44,027 nucleotides of DNA from an uncultured Clostridia bacterium (GCA_947631245.1 CANRKP010000001.1:1-44027), one strand, 5' to 3'. Numbered from the stretch's first letter, positions 21,944 to 31,009 are shown. The notes: a model not told the origin generated them from the sequence alone. Program-made: numbers and translations.

Positions 21944-24243
21944 TTTTTCTTCCTCAGGGACCGCTCCCGGCACCATTTTGCGTAAGCGCACACGGTCAAA
22001 ACGACCGCCGCCGCAAAGCATGACAAATACGATATCGCGCCCTGCCGAATGTCGCCGGGCGTCATCATGTTCACATAATCGAAAAGTCCGAGACCCGATA
22101 TGCCCGAAACGGAAATATAGTACGGCACGGCGGCGATAATAACGATTATGACGATGGCTTTTATTTGATCCTGTGCGAGCTCCGACAAGGACGCGGCCAA
22201 AAGGAAAAAGAGAATATGCCCCAAAAAGCTCACCGCACCGTGAAGCACAAGATATTCCCCGATACTCATATCAAGCCCCGTCGAGGCAAAACGCGGTATG
22301 CTCATTATATGTGCGCCGAGATAGTCGACGCCGTAGTAGAACCGTATGAAAAAAGCTGTTATCAGGCTGAAAACAGCAAACAAACCGGCAGCGAGAGATA
22401 AAACATACAAGAGCTTCGCAAAAAACAGCTCGCGCCGTCCGCGCCTGTATATCCTCAGCGTGGGCGTAAATCTGTGCTTGTGCTCACAGGAGAAGACGGA
22501 GCTTCCGAGAATGGCAACGGCTATCACCGCCGCAATATCGACAGGCCCCGAAAGGTATTTTTCGACACCGGCTTCGTATATGAACCCGACCGTCGGATAC
22601 CGCTCCGACATCGACACAAGATAGTTTTTCCGTTCCTCGAGGCGGTCAAATGCGCCCCGACAGTACACGGCGTAGTTGTATCTGTTCTGATACCGCCGGA
22701 ACTCCTCCTCGGTGATGCGTCCGTTTTTATAATCATCCTCCGCCGCGGGGTATTCGGAAAGGGATTTGTTTATATATTCCCCCTCCTCGTCTATGATACG
22801 CAGCTTTTCCGATGTGACCTCTCCCGACACCTCGCCGATATACTTTATGTACTGTGCCTCGGCGCCGCCGGTATTGGGACTGCAGTATACGGCGGTCACA
22901 ACGCATTTTACCACTATCGCCGCGAGCAGGATATAGATGTTTCTCTCAGAGATAAGCTGTTTATAAAATTCCGTCGTCAAAAGCGACTGCGAATGATGCG
23001 AAAGGGCGGACGCTCGCTCGGCATAGACCTTCGGGGCAACGGGTCGGAAAAATATCGCCCCCGCCGCAAAAGCCGCAAAAAGGACAAAAAGCATCGTGAT
23101 CGTGAACGCCGTATAATCGACGCAGTAACCGAATATATTAAGCCCTCGGTATTTCTCGAACAATATATTGACGCCGGATAGCTCGGTCACGCTGAACTTT
23201 TGAAGAAAATAAAGCCCCGACGACTGAGGTATCGCTCCGATAAGAAAGCCGCTTACCGTCAGTGCTGCCAAAGCGATAAACGCCGGCTTCTCGTCGCCGA
23301 ACAGCTTTGCCGCCGACGCAGACAAAAGGGCTGTCGCGGAAAAGAATACGACCCTCACCGCGATATAGATCAGAAGATACTGCCCTACCGTGAGCGCGTA
23401 CTGGCAGTATGAAAATCCGTTTAGAAGCTGTATCTTCTGCGCGGTTGAAGAGAGACCGCAGAACATGGCTGTGACCGCGAGCGGCGCGAGGGTGAAAACG
23501 ACCGTAACTGCGGCGGATGTCAGAATGATAAAGACTGTTTTGACTGCGGCGAGCTTTGCGCCGCCGTTTTTCGCCGTGCGGAGTGTGCAGGAAAACCCTG
23601 TCTTCTCCTCCCACGAAAACGTTCCGGACAATGTCGACACGAGCGCTATTGCGAGCAGCAATGCGGGAGCTTTGAGTGAAAAGAATTCGTTCCAGCCCGA
23701 TGTTTTTCCAATTTCAAAATTCTGCTCCGAGACAGGACCGTATCGCTCGATGAGGTTTGCGTAGTATCTGTAACTATATGTGCCGCCCTCGGTCTCGCGC
23801 AGCCTTGACGCCGTGTCGCGCAGAAGCGAGATCAGCCCGCCCCGCACCGTGTCGGGGGCTTTTACGATCTTGTCGACGTCCGAAAAAAGCTCGATGTCGC
23901 CGTAGCCTTCACAGTCTATGTATTTATTTTTAAATGTCGGCATCGCCCCGGGGTCGTCGGCAGACATCCCGTAGTAGAGCTCGTCAATATATTTTTCGTA
24001 TTCCGAAAGATGGGAAGAGTAAGCCTTGTCATAGGCTTCTCTGTCGGTTTTATAAAGCTCGATGAGCGCGTCCTTCGCTTCCTCTATGCTCCGCCTTTTC
24101 TCGCCGACCATATTCCTATACTGATATGCGGTAAGCGTGACGTTCAAAAGCAGCAGCGCCGAGAGCATGGCAATATTAAACCGAGTGAAATACTTTTGAA
24201 ACTCAAATTTCAAAAGCGTCCATATATGCGAGCTTTTTCTCAT
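21940..24243 (-). CDS. Two-half ABC-2-type permease (right module)
   Basis: A 767-residue membrane protein with the same two-half plan as the left-module permease. A first span lies near residues 22-42, a charged helical extracytoplasmic part near 45-170, and several spans near 185-400. Then comes a second half starting near 425 (TTEFYKQLISERNIYILLAA) with its own charged region containing GEVTSEKLRIIDEEGEY and GRITEEEFRRYQNRYNY. Those two segments correspond to GELTEEKLAFLSERREA and GALTYEEYTAALDEYEA in the left permease. It lies 26 bp after the lipoprotein stop and overlaps the ATPase start by 4 nt. The substrate is unknown. Confidence 0.8.
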   Translation of the reverse strand: MRKSSHIWTLLKFEFQKYFTRFNIAMLSALLLLNVTLTAYQYRNMVGEKRRSIEEAKDALIELYKTDREAYDKAYSSHLSEYEKYIDELYYGMSADDPGAMPTFKNKYIDCEGYGDIELFSDVDKIVKAPDTVRGGLISLLRDTASRLRETEGGTYSYRYYANLIERYGPVSEQNFEIGKTSGWNEFFSLKAPALLLAIALVSTLSGTFSWEEKTGFSCTLRTAKNGGAKLAAVKTVFIILTSAAVTVVFTLAPLAVTAMFCGLSSTAQKIQLLNGFSYCQYALTVGQYLLIYIAVRVVFFSATALLSASAAKLFGDEKPAFIALAALTVSGFLIGAIPQSSGLYFLQKFSVTELSGVNILFEKYRGLNIFGYCVDYTAFTITMLFVLFAAFAAGAIFFRPVAPKVYAERASALSHHSQSLLTTEFYKQLISERNIYILLAAIVVKCVVTAVYCSPNTGGAEAQYIKYIGEVSGEVTSEKLRIIDEEGEYINKSLSEYPAAEDDYKNGRITEEEFRRYQNRYNYAVYCRGAFDRLEERKNYLVSMSERYPTVGFIYEAGVEKYLSGPVDIAAVIAVAILGSSVFSCEHKHRFTPTLRIYRRGRRELFFAKLLYVLSLAAGLFAVFSLITAFFIRFYYGVDYLGAHIMSIPRFASTGLDMSIGEYLVLHGAVSFLGHILFFLLAASLSELAQDQIKAIVIIVIIAAVPYYISVSGISGLGLFDYVNMMTPGDIRQGAISYLSCFAAAVVLTVCAYAKWCRERSLRKKK

Positions 24244-24269
24244 ACGGTCCCCCTCGGTCGTCTTATCTG

Positions 24270-25625
24270 TCAGTCAAGGTTTATCCACTTGATCGTGTTT
24301 TCGCTCATACCGACGCGGAAATACGAGTGATACAGCCTGAACCACCGCTGATCCCCCGCCTCCATCAGCTTCATATATCCGAGATAAAGATAGTCTCCGA
24401 CAGGAGCAAACCCGCTGAAAAACAGCTCCTTGTGCCCGTCGAAAACAAGCTCCGGCGCAGAAGTATCGTCCCTGCGGACCCTGTATATCTTATTCCCCGT
24501 TTCGTCGCACGTTCTGTAACCTGTCGTTCCCTTGCCGAACCAAATCGGCTCGTATGCGGTGTAGTATATGTACTCGCGCGTCAGCCGGACGGTCAGGAGC
24601 TTGTCAGACGGCATGGATACGGCGCTGACCTCGCCGTCCGCTCCGATGCGATACAGTTTTCCCGTCACCTCGTCCGCACGGTCGGGATCGAGCTTTTCGT
24701 CATTGCCGGAGGCGAGCGTGAAAAAGAGCTCGTCTGTATTCTCGTCAAACTGGACGTTGCCTATTTCAAGTCCGTCCTTCGACTCGAAAACGACCTTCTG
24801 ATCTTCAAAATTCAGATCGGTCGTGAAAAGCCTGTTTCCGTCCACTGTCTGATAATAAAGCCTGCTGCCCGCCGCAAGCTCAAGGAACGCAGTGTATTTG
24901 TAATCTTCAAATACGGTATCGACTTTTCCTGTCTCCGTGTTCAAGACCTTGAGATACTTTCTCGTCGTATACCGTGCCTCGCCCTCTTCGGTCTCGTCAC
25001 GGAAAACATAATTTTCTTTGAAAAAGATTTTGCCGTCTTTCGCAAAGAGAAAGGATACTATGGCGTCGACAGCGTCCTTTGTTTCCTCATCCTCAGAGGG
25101 GACGGGGACATAAGCCTTTGTAAAGACGTCGTTTTCAATATCTACACGGTAAACGGCGTTCTGCTTTACAACATATAAAATATTCTCCGAACCGGGCTCG
25201 AATATCCAGTCTGTGACGCCGAGATACCGGCATCCGCTCCCCTCGGCATGCGTACACAATGTATCAGGGCAAAGATAATGCTTCTCTCCCGTCTCAAGGT
25301 CGATATATATCATCACTTGCTCGCCCGAAGATTCGCTTGTCGCCTTAGACGCGGAAACGTACATGCGGTGCTTTTTCCCGCCCCTGTCGACCCCGCTTAT
25401 TATTCCGTCCGAGCTGTCGCCGTTGATGTCGTAGTTATACGATGTCTCGGGCGAAAGCCATCCTCCAAGCCCGCTCTGATACGCATAAGCGTCATCGGGC
25501 GCCGTCTCTTTTGTGTATTTGTCCGCGTCATATAAAAGCTCCTCCCGCGATTTTTCGCGGGAGCATGACAAAAGCGGTATCGAAGCAACAAGGCATAAAG
25601 TAAACACAAATATAATTTTTTTCAT
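24270..25625 (-). CDS. Secreted lipoprotein with Cys-Asp-Cys-His-Cys motif (right module)
   Basis: A 451-residue protein whose N-terminus MKKIIFVFTLCLVASIPLLS followed by C21 is a lipoprotein signal. The motif YLCPDTLCTHAEGSGCRY (C119, D121, C124, H126, C132) matches the left-module lipoproteins except for one extra residue before the last Cys. Repeated strands (GKLYRIGADGEVSAV, NKIYRVRRDDTSAPELVFDG) fit a propeller fold. It is the first gene of the right module and has a consensus SigA promoter (25829-25857) rather than the ECF promoter of the left module. One lipoprotein here replaces the two in the left module. Confidence 0.75.
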   Translation of the reverse strand: MKKIIFVFTLCLVASIPLLSCSREKSREELLYDADKYTKETAPDDAYAYQSGLGGWLSPETSYNYDINGDSSDGIISGVDRGGKKHRMYVSASKATSESSGEQVMIYIDLETGEKHYLCPDTLCTHAEGSGCRYLGVTDWIFEPGSENILYVVKQNAVYRVDIENDVFTKAYVPVPSEDEETKDAVDAIVSFLFAKDGKIFFKENYVFRDETEEGEARYTTRKYLKVLNTETGKVDTVFEDYKYTAFLELAAGSRLYYQTVDGNRLFTTDLNFEDQKVVFESKDGLEIGNVQFDENTDELFFTLASGNDEKLDPDRADEVTGKLYRIGADGEVSAVSMPSDKLLTVRLTREYIYYTAYEPIWFGKGTTGYRTCDETGNKIYRVRRDDTSAPELVFDGHKELFFSGFAPVGDYLYLGYMKLMEAGDQRWFRLYHSYFRVGMSENTIKWINLD

Positions 25626-25828
25626 ACTGCCCCTGCCCTTCTTAAAAAATTTTCGGATCTTGTGCTTTTATCCGAGCTTATCGAGCTCGCCGCGCCGTCC
25701 TCGGAAAGCATATGATGAGGGCGGCAAGAATGATCACGGCTAAAGCGCAGAAGGCGATTCTCTTTTTGGGAAAAAGGCCTTCATGAACGGCTTAACTTTT
25801 TGTTGCATATGATTAATTTGTTTGTAAT

Positions 25829-25857
25829 ATTATATCGCATCATGCGCTATTTGTCAA
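25829..25857 (-). promoter_or_regulatory. Consensus SigA promoter of the right lipoprotein/ABC operon
   Basis: On the minus strand TTGACA (25852-25857) and TATAAT (25829-25834) are exactly 17 bp apart, a perfect match to the vegetative consensus. The predicted leader before the start codon at 25625 is about 195 nt. Confidence 0.85.
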
Positions 25858-25930
25858 TATATAATGCATATGCCCCAACAATATCCGTTGGCATGATATT
25901 TCAAAATAACGGTCCATTTTGGGGCGGTTC

Positions 25931-25959
25931 TTGATTTTTTTCGCGCATGAGACTATAAT
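25931..25959 (+). promoter_or_regulatory. SigA promoter of the acetyltransferase gene
   Basis: TTGATT (25931-25936) and TATAAT (25954-25959) are 17 bp apart. The start codon at 25995 follows after GGAGGGG. Confidence 0.75.
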
Positions 25960-25994
25960 ATGTGCTGAACATGTCAAAAATCGGAGGGGAGAAC

Positions 25995-26495
25995 ATGGAG
26001 ATACGGCGCGCGGCGCTTTCCGATATCGGGCGGATAATGGAGATATACGCGCACGCGCGGGAGTTCATGGCGTCTCACGGGAACCCGAACCAATGGGGAC
26101 CGACGTGCTGGCCGCCGGAGGCGCTGATACGCTCCGACATCTCCGCCGGGGAATGCTACGTCTGCACGTCGGACGGCAGAACGGTCGGCACGTTTTTCCT
26201 CCGCATCGGCAAGGACGCGGAGCCCGGATACCGCAATATCGAGGGCGGCGGGTGGCTCGACGACAGCCCCTACGGCGTGATACACCGCATCGCGTCCGAC
26301 GGGAGCGTGCGCGGGGTCGGCAGCTTCGCAATAAATTGGGCATATGAAAAATGCCGCCATCTGCGTATGGACACGCACGGCGACAACATTGTGATGCAGA
26401 ATCTGCTTTTAAAATGCGGGTTTGTCAGGTGCGGGACGGTGCACGTCGAGGAGGACAGCTTCCCGAGGCTCGCGTATGAGAAAACGGACGCATAA
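25995..26495 (+). CDS. GNAT-family N-acetyltransferase
   Basis: A 166-residue protein starting at ATG 25995, chosen for the GGAGGGG ribosome binding site just before it; a frame start 11 codons earlier would overlap that site. It has the GNAT core: MEIRRAALSDIGRIMEIYA at the N-terminus, a beta strand GRTVGTFFLRIG, motif A IHRIASDGSVRGVGSFAINWA, which binds the acetyl-CoA pyrophosphate, and a terminal NLLLKCGFVRCG. It transfers an acetyl group from acetyl-CoA to an amine; the acceptor is unknown. It is followed after 37 bp by the patatin-like gene and probably shares its transcript. Confidence 0.85.
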   Translation: MEIRRAALSDIGRIMEIYAHAREFMASHGNPNQWGPTCWPPEALIRSDISAGECYVCTSDGRTVGTFFLRIGKDAEPGYRNIEGGGWLDDSPYGVIHRIASDGSVRGVGSFAINWAYEKCRHLRMDTHGDNIVMQNLLLKCGFVRCGTVHVEEDSFPRLAYEKTDA

Positions 26496-26532
26496 AACAA
26501 AAGAAACAAGACACGTCAGGGGTGAAAATACA

Positions 26533-27381
26533 ATGAAAACGGGAATAATCGACGTCGGCGGCGGACTGCGCGGCATATACGCCGTCGGCATATTCGACTT
26601 CTGCATGGACAGAAATATCCGCTTTGACCTCGGCATCGGCGTTTCGGCGGGGAGCGCAAATCTCTCCTCCTTCGCGTCGGGACAGCGCGGGCGGAATTAC
26701 AAATTCTACACCGAATACGCGTTTCGCAGCCGATACATGAGTCTCGGAAATTTCATCTTCAAGGGCTCGTTCGTCGACCTCGATTACGTCTACGGGACGC
26801 TCAGCAATTCTGACGGGGAATATCCTCTCGACTATCCCACCCTGCGCGACGACGGCATGGATTTCCGCGTCGTCGCGACGGACGCCGTGACGGGGCGCGC
26901 CAAATACTTCGACAAATCCGACATCGTTCAGGACGATTACGGGATAATGAAGGCGTCCTCAGCGATTCCCTTCGTGTGCAGACCGTATGAGATAAACGGC
27001 GTCCCCTACTTCGACGGGGCGCTCGGCGACCCCGTGCCTGTCGCAAAGGCGTTCGAGCTCGGCTGCGACCGCATCATACTGATCCTCACAAAGCCGGAGG
27101 CCGAGATCCGCTCGCCGAAAAATGACGAAAAGGTCGCAGACCGCATTCGCAAAAAGTACCCCGCGGCGGCGGACAGCCTCTGCAAGAGGGCGGAGCGCTA
27201 CAACGAGGGCGTCGCACTGGCGCAGAAATACGCCCGCGAGGGCAAAGCCCTCATCCTCTCCCCCGACGACACCTGCGGCGTCGACACGCTGAAAAAAAGC
27301 CGCCGGTCTCTCCTGAGGCTGTATGACAAAGGCTACGGCGACGCGCTCAAAATACCCGAATTTCTCGGCAGCTGCGGCTGA
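26533..27381 (+). CDS. Patatin-like phospholipase
   Basis: A 282-residue protein from ATG 26533. The frame extends 37 codons upstream, but that part overlaps the acetyltransferase and has no leader-like sequence. The oxyanion loop GGGLRGIYAVG (9-19), nucleophile S38 in GVSAG and the aspartate D161 in YFDGALGDP form the Ser-Asp dyad of patatin lipases. It is closest to bacterial YjjU-type proteins in layout and has no signal peptide, so it probably acts on membrane lipids from the cytoplasm. Its stop is 8 bp from the stop of the convergent hydrolase gene. Confidence 0.85.
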   Translation: MKTGIIDVGGGLRGIYAVGIFDFCMDRNIRFDLGIGVSAGSANLSSFASGQRGRNYKFYTEYAFRSRYMSLGNFIFKGSFVDLDYVYGTLSNSDGEYPLDYPTLRDDGMDFRVVATDAVTGRAKYFDKSDIVQDDYGIMKASSAIPFVCRPYEINGVPYFDGALGDPVPVAKAFELGCDRIILILTKPEAEIRSPKNDEKVADRIRKKYPAAADSLCKRAERYNEGVALAQKYAREGKALILSPDDTCGVDTLKKSRRSLLRLYDKGYGDALKIPEFLGSCG

Positions 27382-27389
27382 AGCGCCGA

Positions 27390-28199
27390 TCACTGTTTCT
27401 CGTCGTGTGTGTGCGCCTCGAAAAACGAGACTACCGTTTCCGCCGCAAATTCGAGGTCGGCGCCCGAAAAACCGTGCCCCGCGCCGGGGATAACGGTCAG
27501 CTCCGTCCTGTCCTCTCCGTATGCGGCGACGGCGCCGTCTATATATCCTTTCGCAACAAGAGCGTCTCTGTCGCCCCAGACGATGGAGACGTCCTTTTTG
27601 TATTCTCCTATCACTTCAAACGGATGTATCTCCTGCACTTCCCTGATATATGCCTCTCCTATCGAATACCCCATCAGAGGCGTGTTTTTTACTGGCGCGC
27701 GTCTCCAATCGTCGGGAATGTTGAATGCGGGATAATACATCGCGACGGCGGATATCCGCTCCCTTATGTCCGCGTCCGCCGCCGTAATGCCGACGACAAA
27801 GCCCCCTTGGCTCCCGCCGAACAAAAACATCTGCGTCCCGTCGACATTTTCAAGCGCCGATATATCGTATACCGCCGCTTTCAGGTCTTCTGACATTGTG
27901 AGGGGAGTATATTCCTTCTCCCCTCTGCCAACGCTCCTGCCGCCGCTCTGCGCGCCGCAGAAATCAAAGGCGTATGAAACAAATCCGCGCCCCGCGAGCT
28001 TTCGGCATTCAAGCTCAAAATCCGTATGATGCCCGTTGAAGCCGTGGCACAGTATCACCGCGGGACGCTTCCCGCTGCACGCGGGCGCGTATATCTCGCC
28101 GTACAGCGTGATATCCCGTCCTTTGCTGTCCCTGTATCTTACCTCGTGCGCGCACCGGCTCACGCCGTATATCCGCCCGCCGTCTCTTTTCTCTTCCAT
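27390..28199 (-). CDS. Alpha/beta hydrolase (dienelactone hydrolase/esterase-like)
   Basis: A 269-residue protein taken from ATG 28199, after a GGGGAAAAAG; a TTG four codons earlier is the alternative. Landmarks of the fold are VILCHGFNGHHTDF (oxyanion region), the nucleophile elbow FGGSQGG with S130, VWGDRDALV with an acidic D210 or D212, and GAGHGFSG with H242. Family members of this size hydrolyse esters, often short acyl or feruloyl esters on plant sugars. It lies 18 bp after the GH13 gene on the same strand, which fits a role in carbohydrate use, but the substrate is not shown. Confidence 0.8.
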   Translation of the reverse strand: MEEKRDGGRIYGVSRCAHEVRYRDSKGRDITLYGEIYAPACSGKRPAVILCHGFNGHHTDFELECRKLAGRGFVSYAFDFCGAQSGGRSVGRGEKEYTPLTMSEDLKAAVYDISALENVDGTQMFLFGGSQGGFVVGITAADADIRERISAVAMYYPAFNIPDDWRRAPVKNTPLMGYSIGEAYIREVQEIHPFEVIGEYKKDVSIVWGDRDALVAKGYIDGAVAAYGEDRTELTVIPGAGHGFSGADLEFAAETVVSFFEAHTHDEKQ

Positions 28200-28217
28200 C
28201 TTTTTCCCCAAGCCTTA

Positions 28218-29531
28218 TTACCGCTCCGTCTTCCAGAATGCGGCGCTGTACGGAGGCAACTCGCTCCCTCCGCCGAAATCGTGCGGCGCGCACGTTATCA
28301 TGTCGACGGCGCGCCCGCACCCCGCGTCGAAATGCGCCGTATACGGCACATCGTCCGCGTTTACCGCGACGAGCACCCTTTCGTTTTCGCTCTTTCTTTC
28401 AAATATGCACTGCCTGTTCGTCAAAAGCACCGAGCGGAAGCCGCCGTAGTTGAGGGCCTCGGACCCGCGCTTTGCTTTGGCAAGCCTCGATACCGTGTCG
28501 CAGAGGTCACACCACACAGGCGCGTCAAATGACGGGCGCAGCGCGGGGTCCCCCATGCTCTTTTCACCGAGGGCGCCCCATTCGCTGCCGTAATATATGC
28601 ACGGCACGCCCGGCATGCCGAAGAGGATGGCGTATAGAAGCGGCAGGTGCCGCGGCTCGCGAAGTATGCTCGCGATGCGCGTCACGTCGTGATTGTCCGC
28701 GAAATTGAACAGGTGCTTGCCCTTGTAGAGCGTCCACGGCTCGGGACCGAACTGGCGCATCAGAGAGTGGTTTATCTCAAAGAGATTCATCGAATTGAAG
28801 CTCGAGTAAAGCCCCTTGTAGCATTCGTAATTCGTGACGGAGTTGAGCATGCCGTCGTTCATGAGGCGGTTGTAGTCGCCGTGCAGCATCTCGCCGACAA
28901 GGAGAAAATCAGGCTTAAGAGAATTCGTAAAGCTCCGCAGCCGCCTTATAAAATCCTCGTCGAGGCAGTAGGCGACGTCGAGCCTCAGCCCGTCTATGTC
29001 GAACTTCTCCACCCACTCGCGGACGCTTTCGAAAATGTAGCCGACAACTTCCTCGTTCCGGAGGTTCAGCTTCACGAGGTCGTGCGTCCCCTCCCAGCCC
29101 TCGTAATAGAAGCCGTCGTTGTAAGGCGTGTTCCCGCCGAAATCTATTCTCTGAAACCAGCCGAGATACGGCGAACGCTCCCTTTTTTCAAGCACGTCGC
29201 AAAACGGCATAAATCCGCGCCCGCAGTGGTTGAACACGCCGTCGAGCACTATCTTTATCCCGTTTTTCCTCAGCTCGGAGAATACCTCCCTGAAGTCCTC
29301 CTCCGTGCCGAGGCGGCAGTCCGTCTTTCTGTAGTCGCTCGTGTCGTAGCCGTGCGTGCCGGACTCGAATATCGGTCCGAGGTAGAGCGCGTTCACGCCG
29401 AGGCGCTTCATATGCGGGATCCAGCTTATTATTTTGCGTATCCTGTTTTGAGGTACGCCGTCGTTATGAAACGGCGCGCCGCAGAAGCCGAGCGGATATA
29501 TCTGATAAAAAACGCTTTCATCGTACCACAT
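28218..29531 (-). CDS. GH13 alpha-amylase-family glycosidase
   Basis: A 437-residue cytoplasmic enzyme from ATG 29531 (MWYDESVFYQIYPLGFCGAP), chosen for AAAGGGA 8 nt upstream; ATG 29549 overlaps the MATE stop and is the alternative. The four GH13 regions are visible: DGVFNHCG (near 97-104), GLRLDVA with nucleophile D185, LVGEMLHGD with acid/base E214, and NFADNHDVTR with D282. There is no signal peptide or separate carbohydrate-binding domain, so it should act on imported alpha-glucans or maltodextrins. It overlaps or abuts the MATE gene upstream, so they are probably co-transcribed. Confidence 0.9.
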   Translation of the reverse strand: MWYDESVFYQIYPLGFCGAPFHNDGVPQNRIRKIISWIPHMKRLGVNALYLGPIFESGTHGYDTSDYRKTDCRLGTEEDFREVFSELRKNGIKIVLDGVFNHCGRGFMPFCDVLEKRERSPYLGWFQRIDFGGNTPYNDGFYYEGWEGTHDLVKLNLRNEEVVGYIFESVREWVEKFDIDGLRLDVAYCLDEDFIRRLRSFTNSLKPDFLLVGEMLHGDYNRLMNDGMLNSVTNYECYKGLYSSFNSMNLFEINHSLMRQFGPEPWTLYKGKHLFNFADNHDVTRIASILREPRHLPLLYAILFGMPGVPCIYYGSEWGALGEKSMGDPALRPSFDAPVWCDLCDTVSRLAKAKRGSEALNYGGFRSVLLTNRQCIFERKSENERVLVAVNADDVPYTAHFDAGCGRAVDMITCAPHDFGGGSELPPYSAAFWKTER

Positions 29532-29545
29532 CTTTTTTCCCTTTC

Positions 29546-30964
29546 TCATTCGCTCTTTGCCATCTCACCGAAATGTCGGCGGGAGTAGCTTCTGTATACT
29601 ACGAGCGACAGTATGACAGTCAGCGTGTCCGCCGTGACCTGCGACCATACGATGCCGTTTATGCCCACGAGCCAGTTGAGGAAGAAAAGCATCGGGATAT
29701 TGAACACGAGCCACCTCGTCACGCCGAGAAACAGCGCGTATCTGCCCTCTCCGAACCCGTTGAAGAGATAGACATGAAAAAAGCTCAGAAACATCAGCGG
29801 CGTCGCGAGCACCCTGACACGCAGAAAGCCCGTCCCGAGCCTGACTGTCTCGGCGTCGTTTATGAATATGTGCATTATCCCGCCGGCAAATAGCTCGTAG
29901 AGCAGGATGCTCACGGCGGCGCATACGAGCCCGAGCCCGAGCGCGTATCGCTTCGTTTCTCTCATGCGTCCGAGGTTTTTCGCCGAGTAGTTGTAGGCTA
30001 TTATCGGCATCATTCCCTGACATATGCCGACGCCTATGTTCAGCGGCAGGCGCTCCGCCTTTAGCACGATGCCGACGGCGGCGAGAGCTATGTCGTTGTA
30101 GTCCGACATGAGCTTGTCTATAACTATGTAGTCAAGGTCAAAGAGAAGCGTCGTCACAGCGGACGGCACGCCGACGTAAAAGATGCCGTAAAGGCTCGCC
30201 TTCGACGGCAGCTCCTTCGGGGAGACGAGGCGCAGGACAGATCTTCCATCGTCGTCTCCCTCCTCGCTTTTCTTTCTCATATGCCCGAGCGCCGCTATAA
30301 AATACGCGCACGCGATGCAGTTCGAGAGCATCGTCGCGGCGCCCGCGCCTATTATCTCCATCCCGTCGGGCAGGAGCACGAACATAAAGAGCGGGTCGAG
30401 CGCGATGTTTATTATGCCTCCCATCGTGATGCCGAAGCCCGCCTTCCCCGACTCGCCGACGCTCCTTATGAGATTTGCGAGCGTGTTTGAAAGCACGGTC
30501 GGTATCCCTCCGCACACGATGACGAAAAACGCGTACCCGCTTGCGTAGTCGTATGTATCAGCCCCCGCGCCGAGCAGGTGCATCAGGGGTCTCATGAAAA
30601 CGAGGACGGAGAGCGAAAACAGCGCGGCGGACGCGGCGCTCAGAAAGACCGAAAAGCTGTATACGCGCCGCGCCTCCTCCGGTCTTTTCTCGCCTAGGAG
30701 CCTCGATATCAGCGCGCCGCCGCCAACGCCCGCAAGCCCCGCGAGCGACAGCGAGATATTGAATATCGGCAGTATTAAAGACGCGCCCGCGACCATGAAT
30801 GGATTGTTCGTCCTCCCGATAAAGAAGGTGTCCGCCATGTTGTATATAAGGACTATAAGCTGGCTTATGACGGTCGGTATCGCCATCGTCCGGACAGCCT
30901 TTGCGACCGGCATCCGCTCGAATATTTCCACGCTGTCGCGGCGGCTTTTACTTTGTGTGCTCAT
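29546..30964 (-). CDS. MATE-family multidrug/Na+ antiporter
   Basis: A 472-residue membrane protein with the MATE layout of twelve predicted spans in two bundles. The start MPVAKAVRTMAIPTVISQLIVL (residues 17-38) and the following YNMADTFFIGRTNNPFMVAG are typical of the clostridial branch. CGGAG lies 9 nt before the ATG. MATE proteins expel cationic drugs or metabolites against a proton or sodium gradient. The residue pattern does not show which substrate. Its stop overlaps the longer possible start of the GH13 gene. Confidence 0.9.
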   Translation of the reverse strand: MSTQSKSRRDSVEIFERMPVAKAVRTMAIPTVISQLIVLIYNMADTFFIGRTNNPFMVAGASLILPIFNISLSLAGLAGVGGGALISRLLGEKRPEEARRVYSFSVFLSAASAALFSLSVLVFMRPLMHLLGAGADTYDYASGYAFFVIVCGGIPTVLSNTLANLIRSVGESGKAGFGITMGGIINIALDPLFMFVLLPDGMEIIGAGAATMLSNCIACAYFIAALGHMRKKSEEGDDDGRSVLRLVSPKELPSKASLYGIFYVGVPSAVTTLLFDLDYIVIDKLMSDYNDIALAAVGIVLKAERLPLNIGVGICQGMMPIIAYNYSAKNLGRMRETKRYALGLGLVCAAVSILLYELFAGGIMHIFINDAETVRLGTGFLRVRVLATPLMFLSFFHVYLFNGFGEGRYALFLGVTRWLVFNIPMLFFLNWLVGINGIVWSQVTADTLTVILSLVVYRSYSRRHFGEMAKSE

Positions 30965-31009
30965 TGTATATGCTCCGGTATCAAATGCGGCATATTCCCC
31001 GCTCAGATA

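Larger units (their letters stand above)
25626..25994. other. Divergent intergenic region with two promoters and a possible broken small gene
   Basis: This 369-bp gap holds a minus-strand promoter (25829-25857) and a plus-strand promoter (25931-25959). On the minus strand ATG at 25784 starts MKAFFPK. A shift of frame at the TTTTTCCCAAAAA run would continue as KKRIAFCALAVIILAALIIC, a membrane or signal segment, up to TAA at 25678-25680. This could be a frameshifted small membrane-protein gene or an old lipoprotein start. No other coding signal is seen. Confidence 0.4.

Noticed and set aside
25995..26533. Longer N-terminus for the patatin gene starting at 26422
   Set aside because: The extra 37 codons overlap the acetyltransferase and are Arg/Ser-rich without a signal; the GGG oxyanion loop follows directly after ATG 26533.
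28647..29588. 313-codon plus-strand frame
   Set aside because: Antisense to the GH13 gene with its catalytic motifs; typical of high-GC shadow frames.
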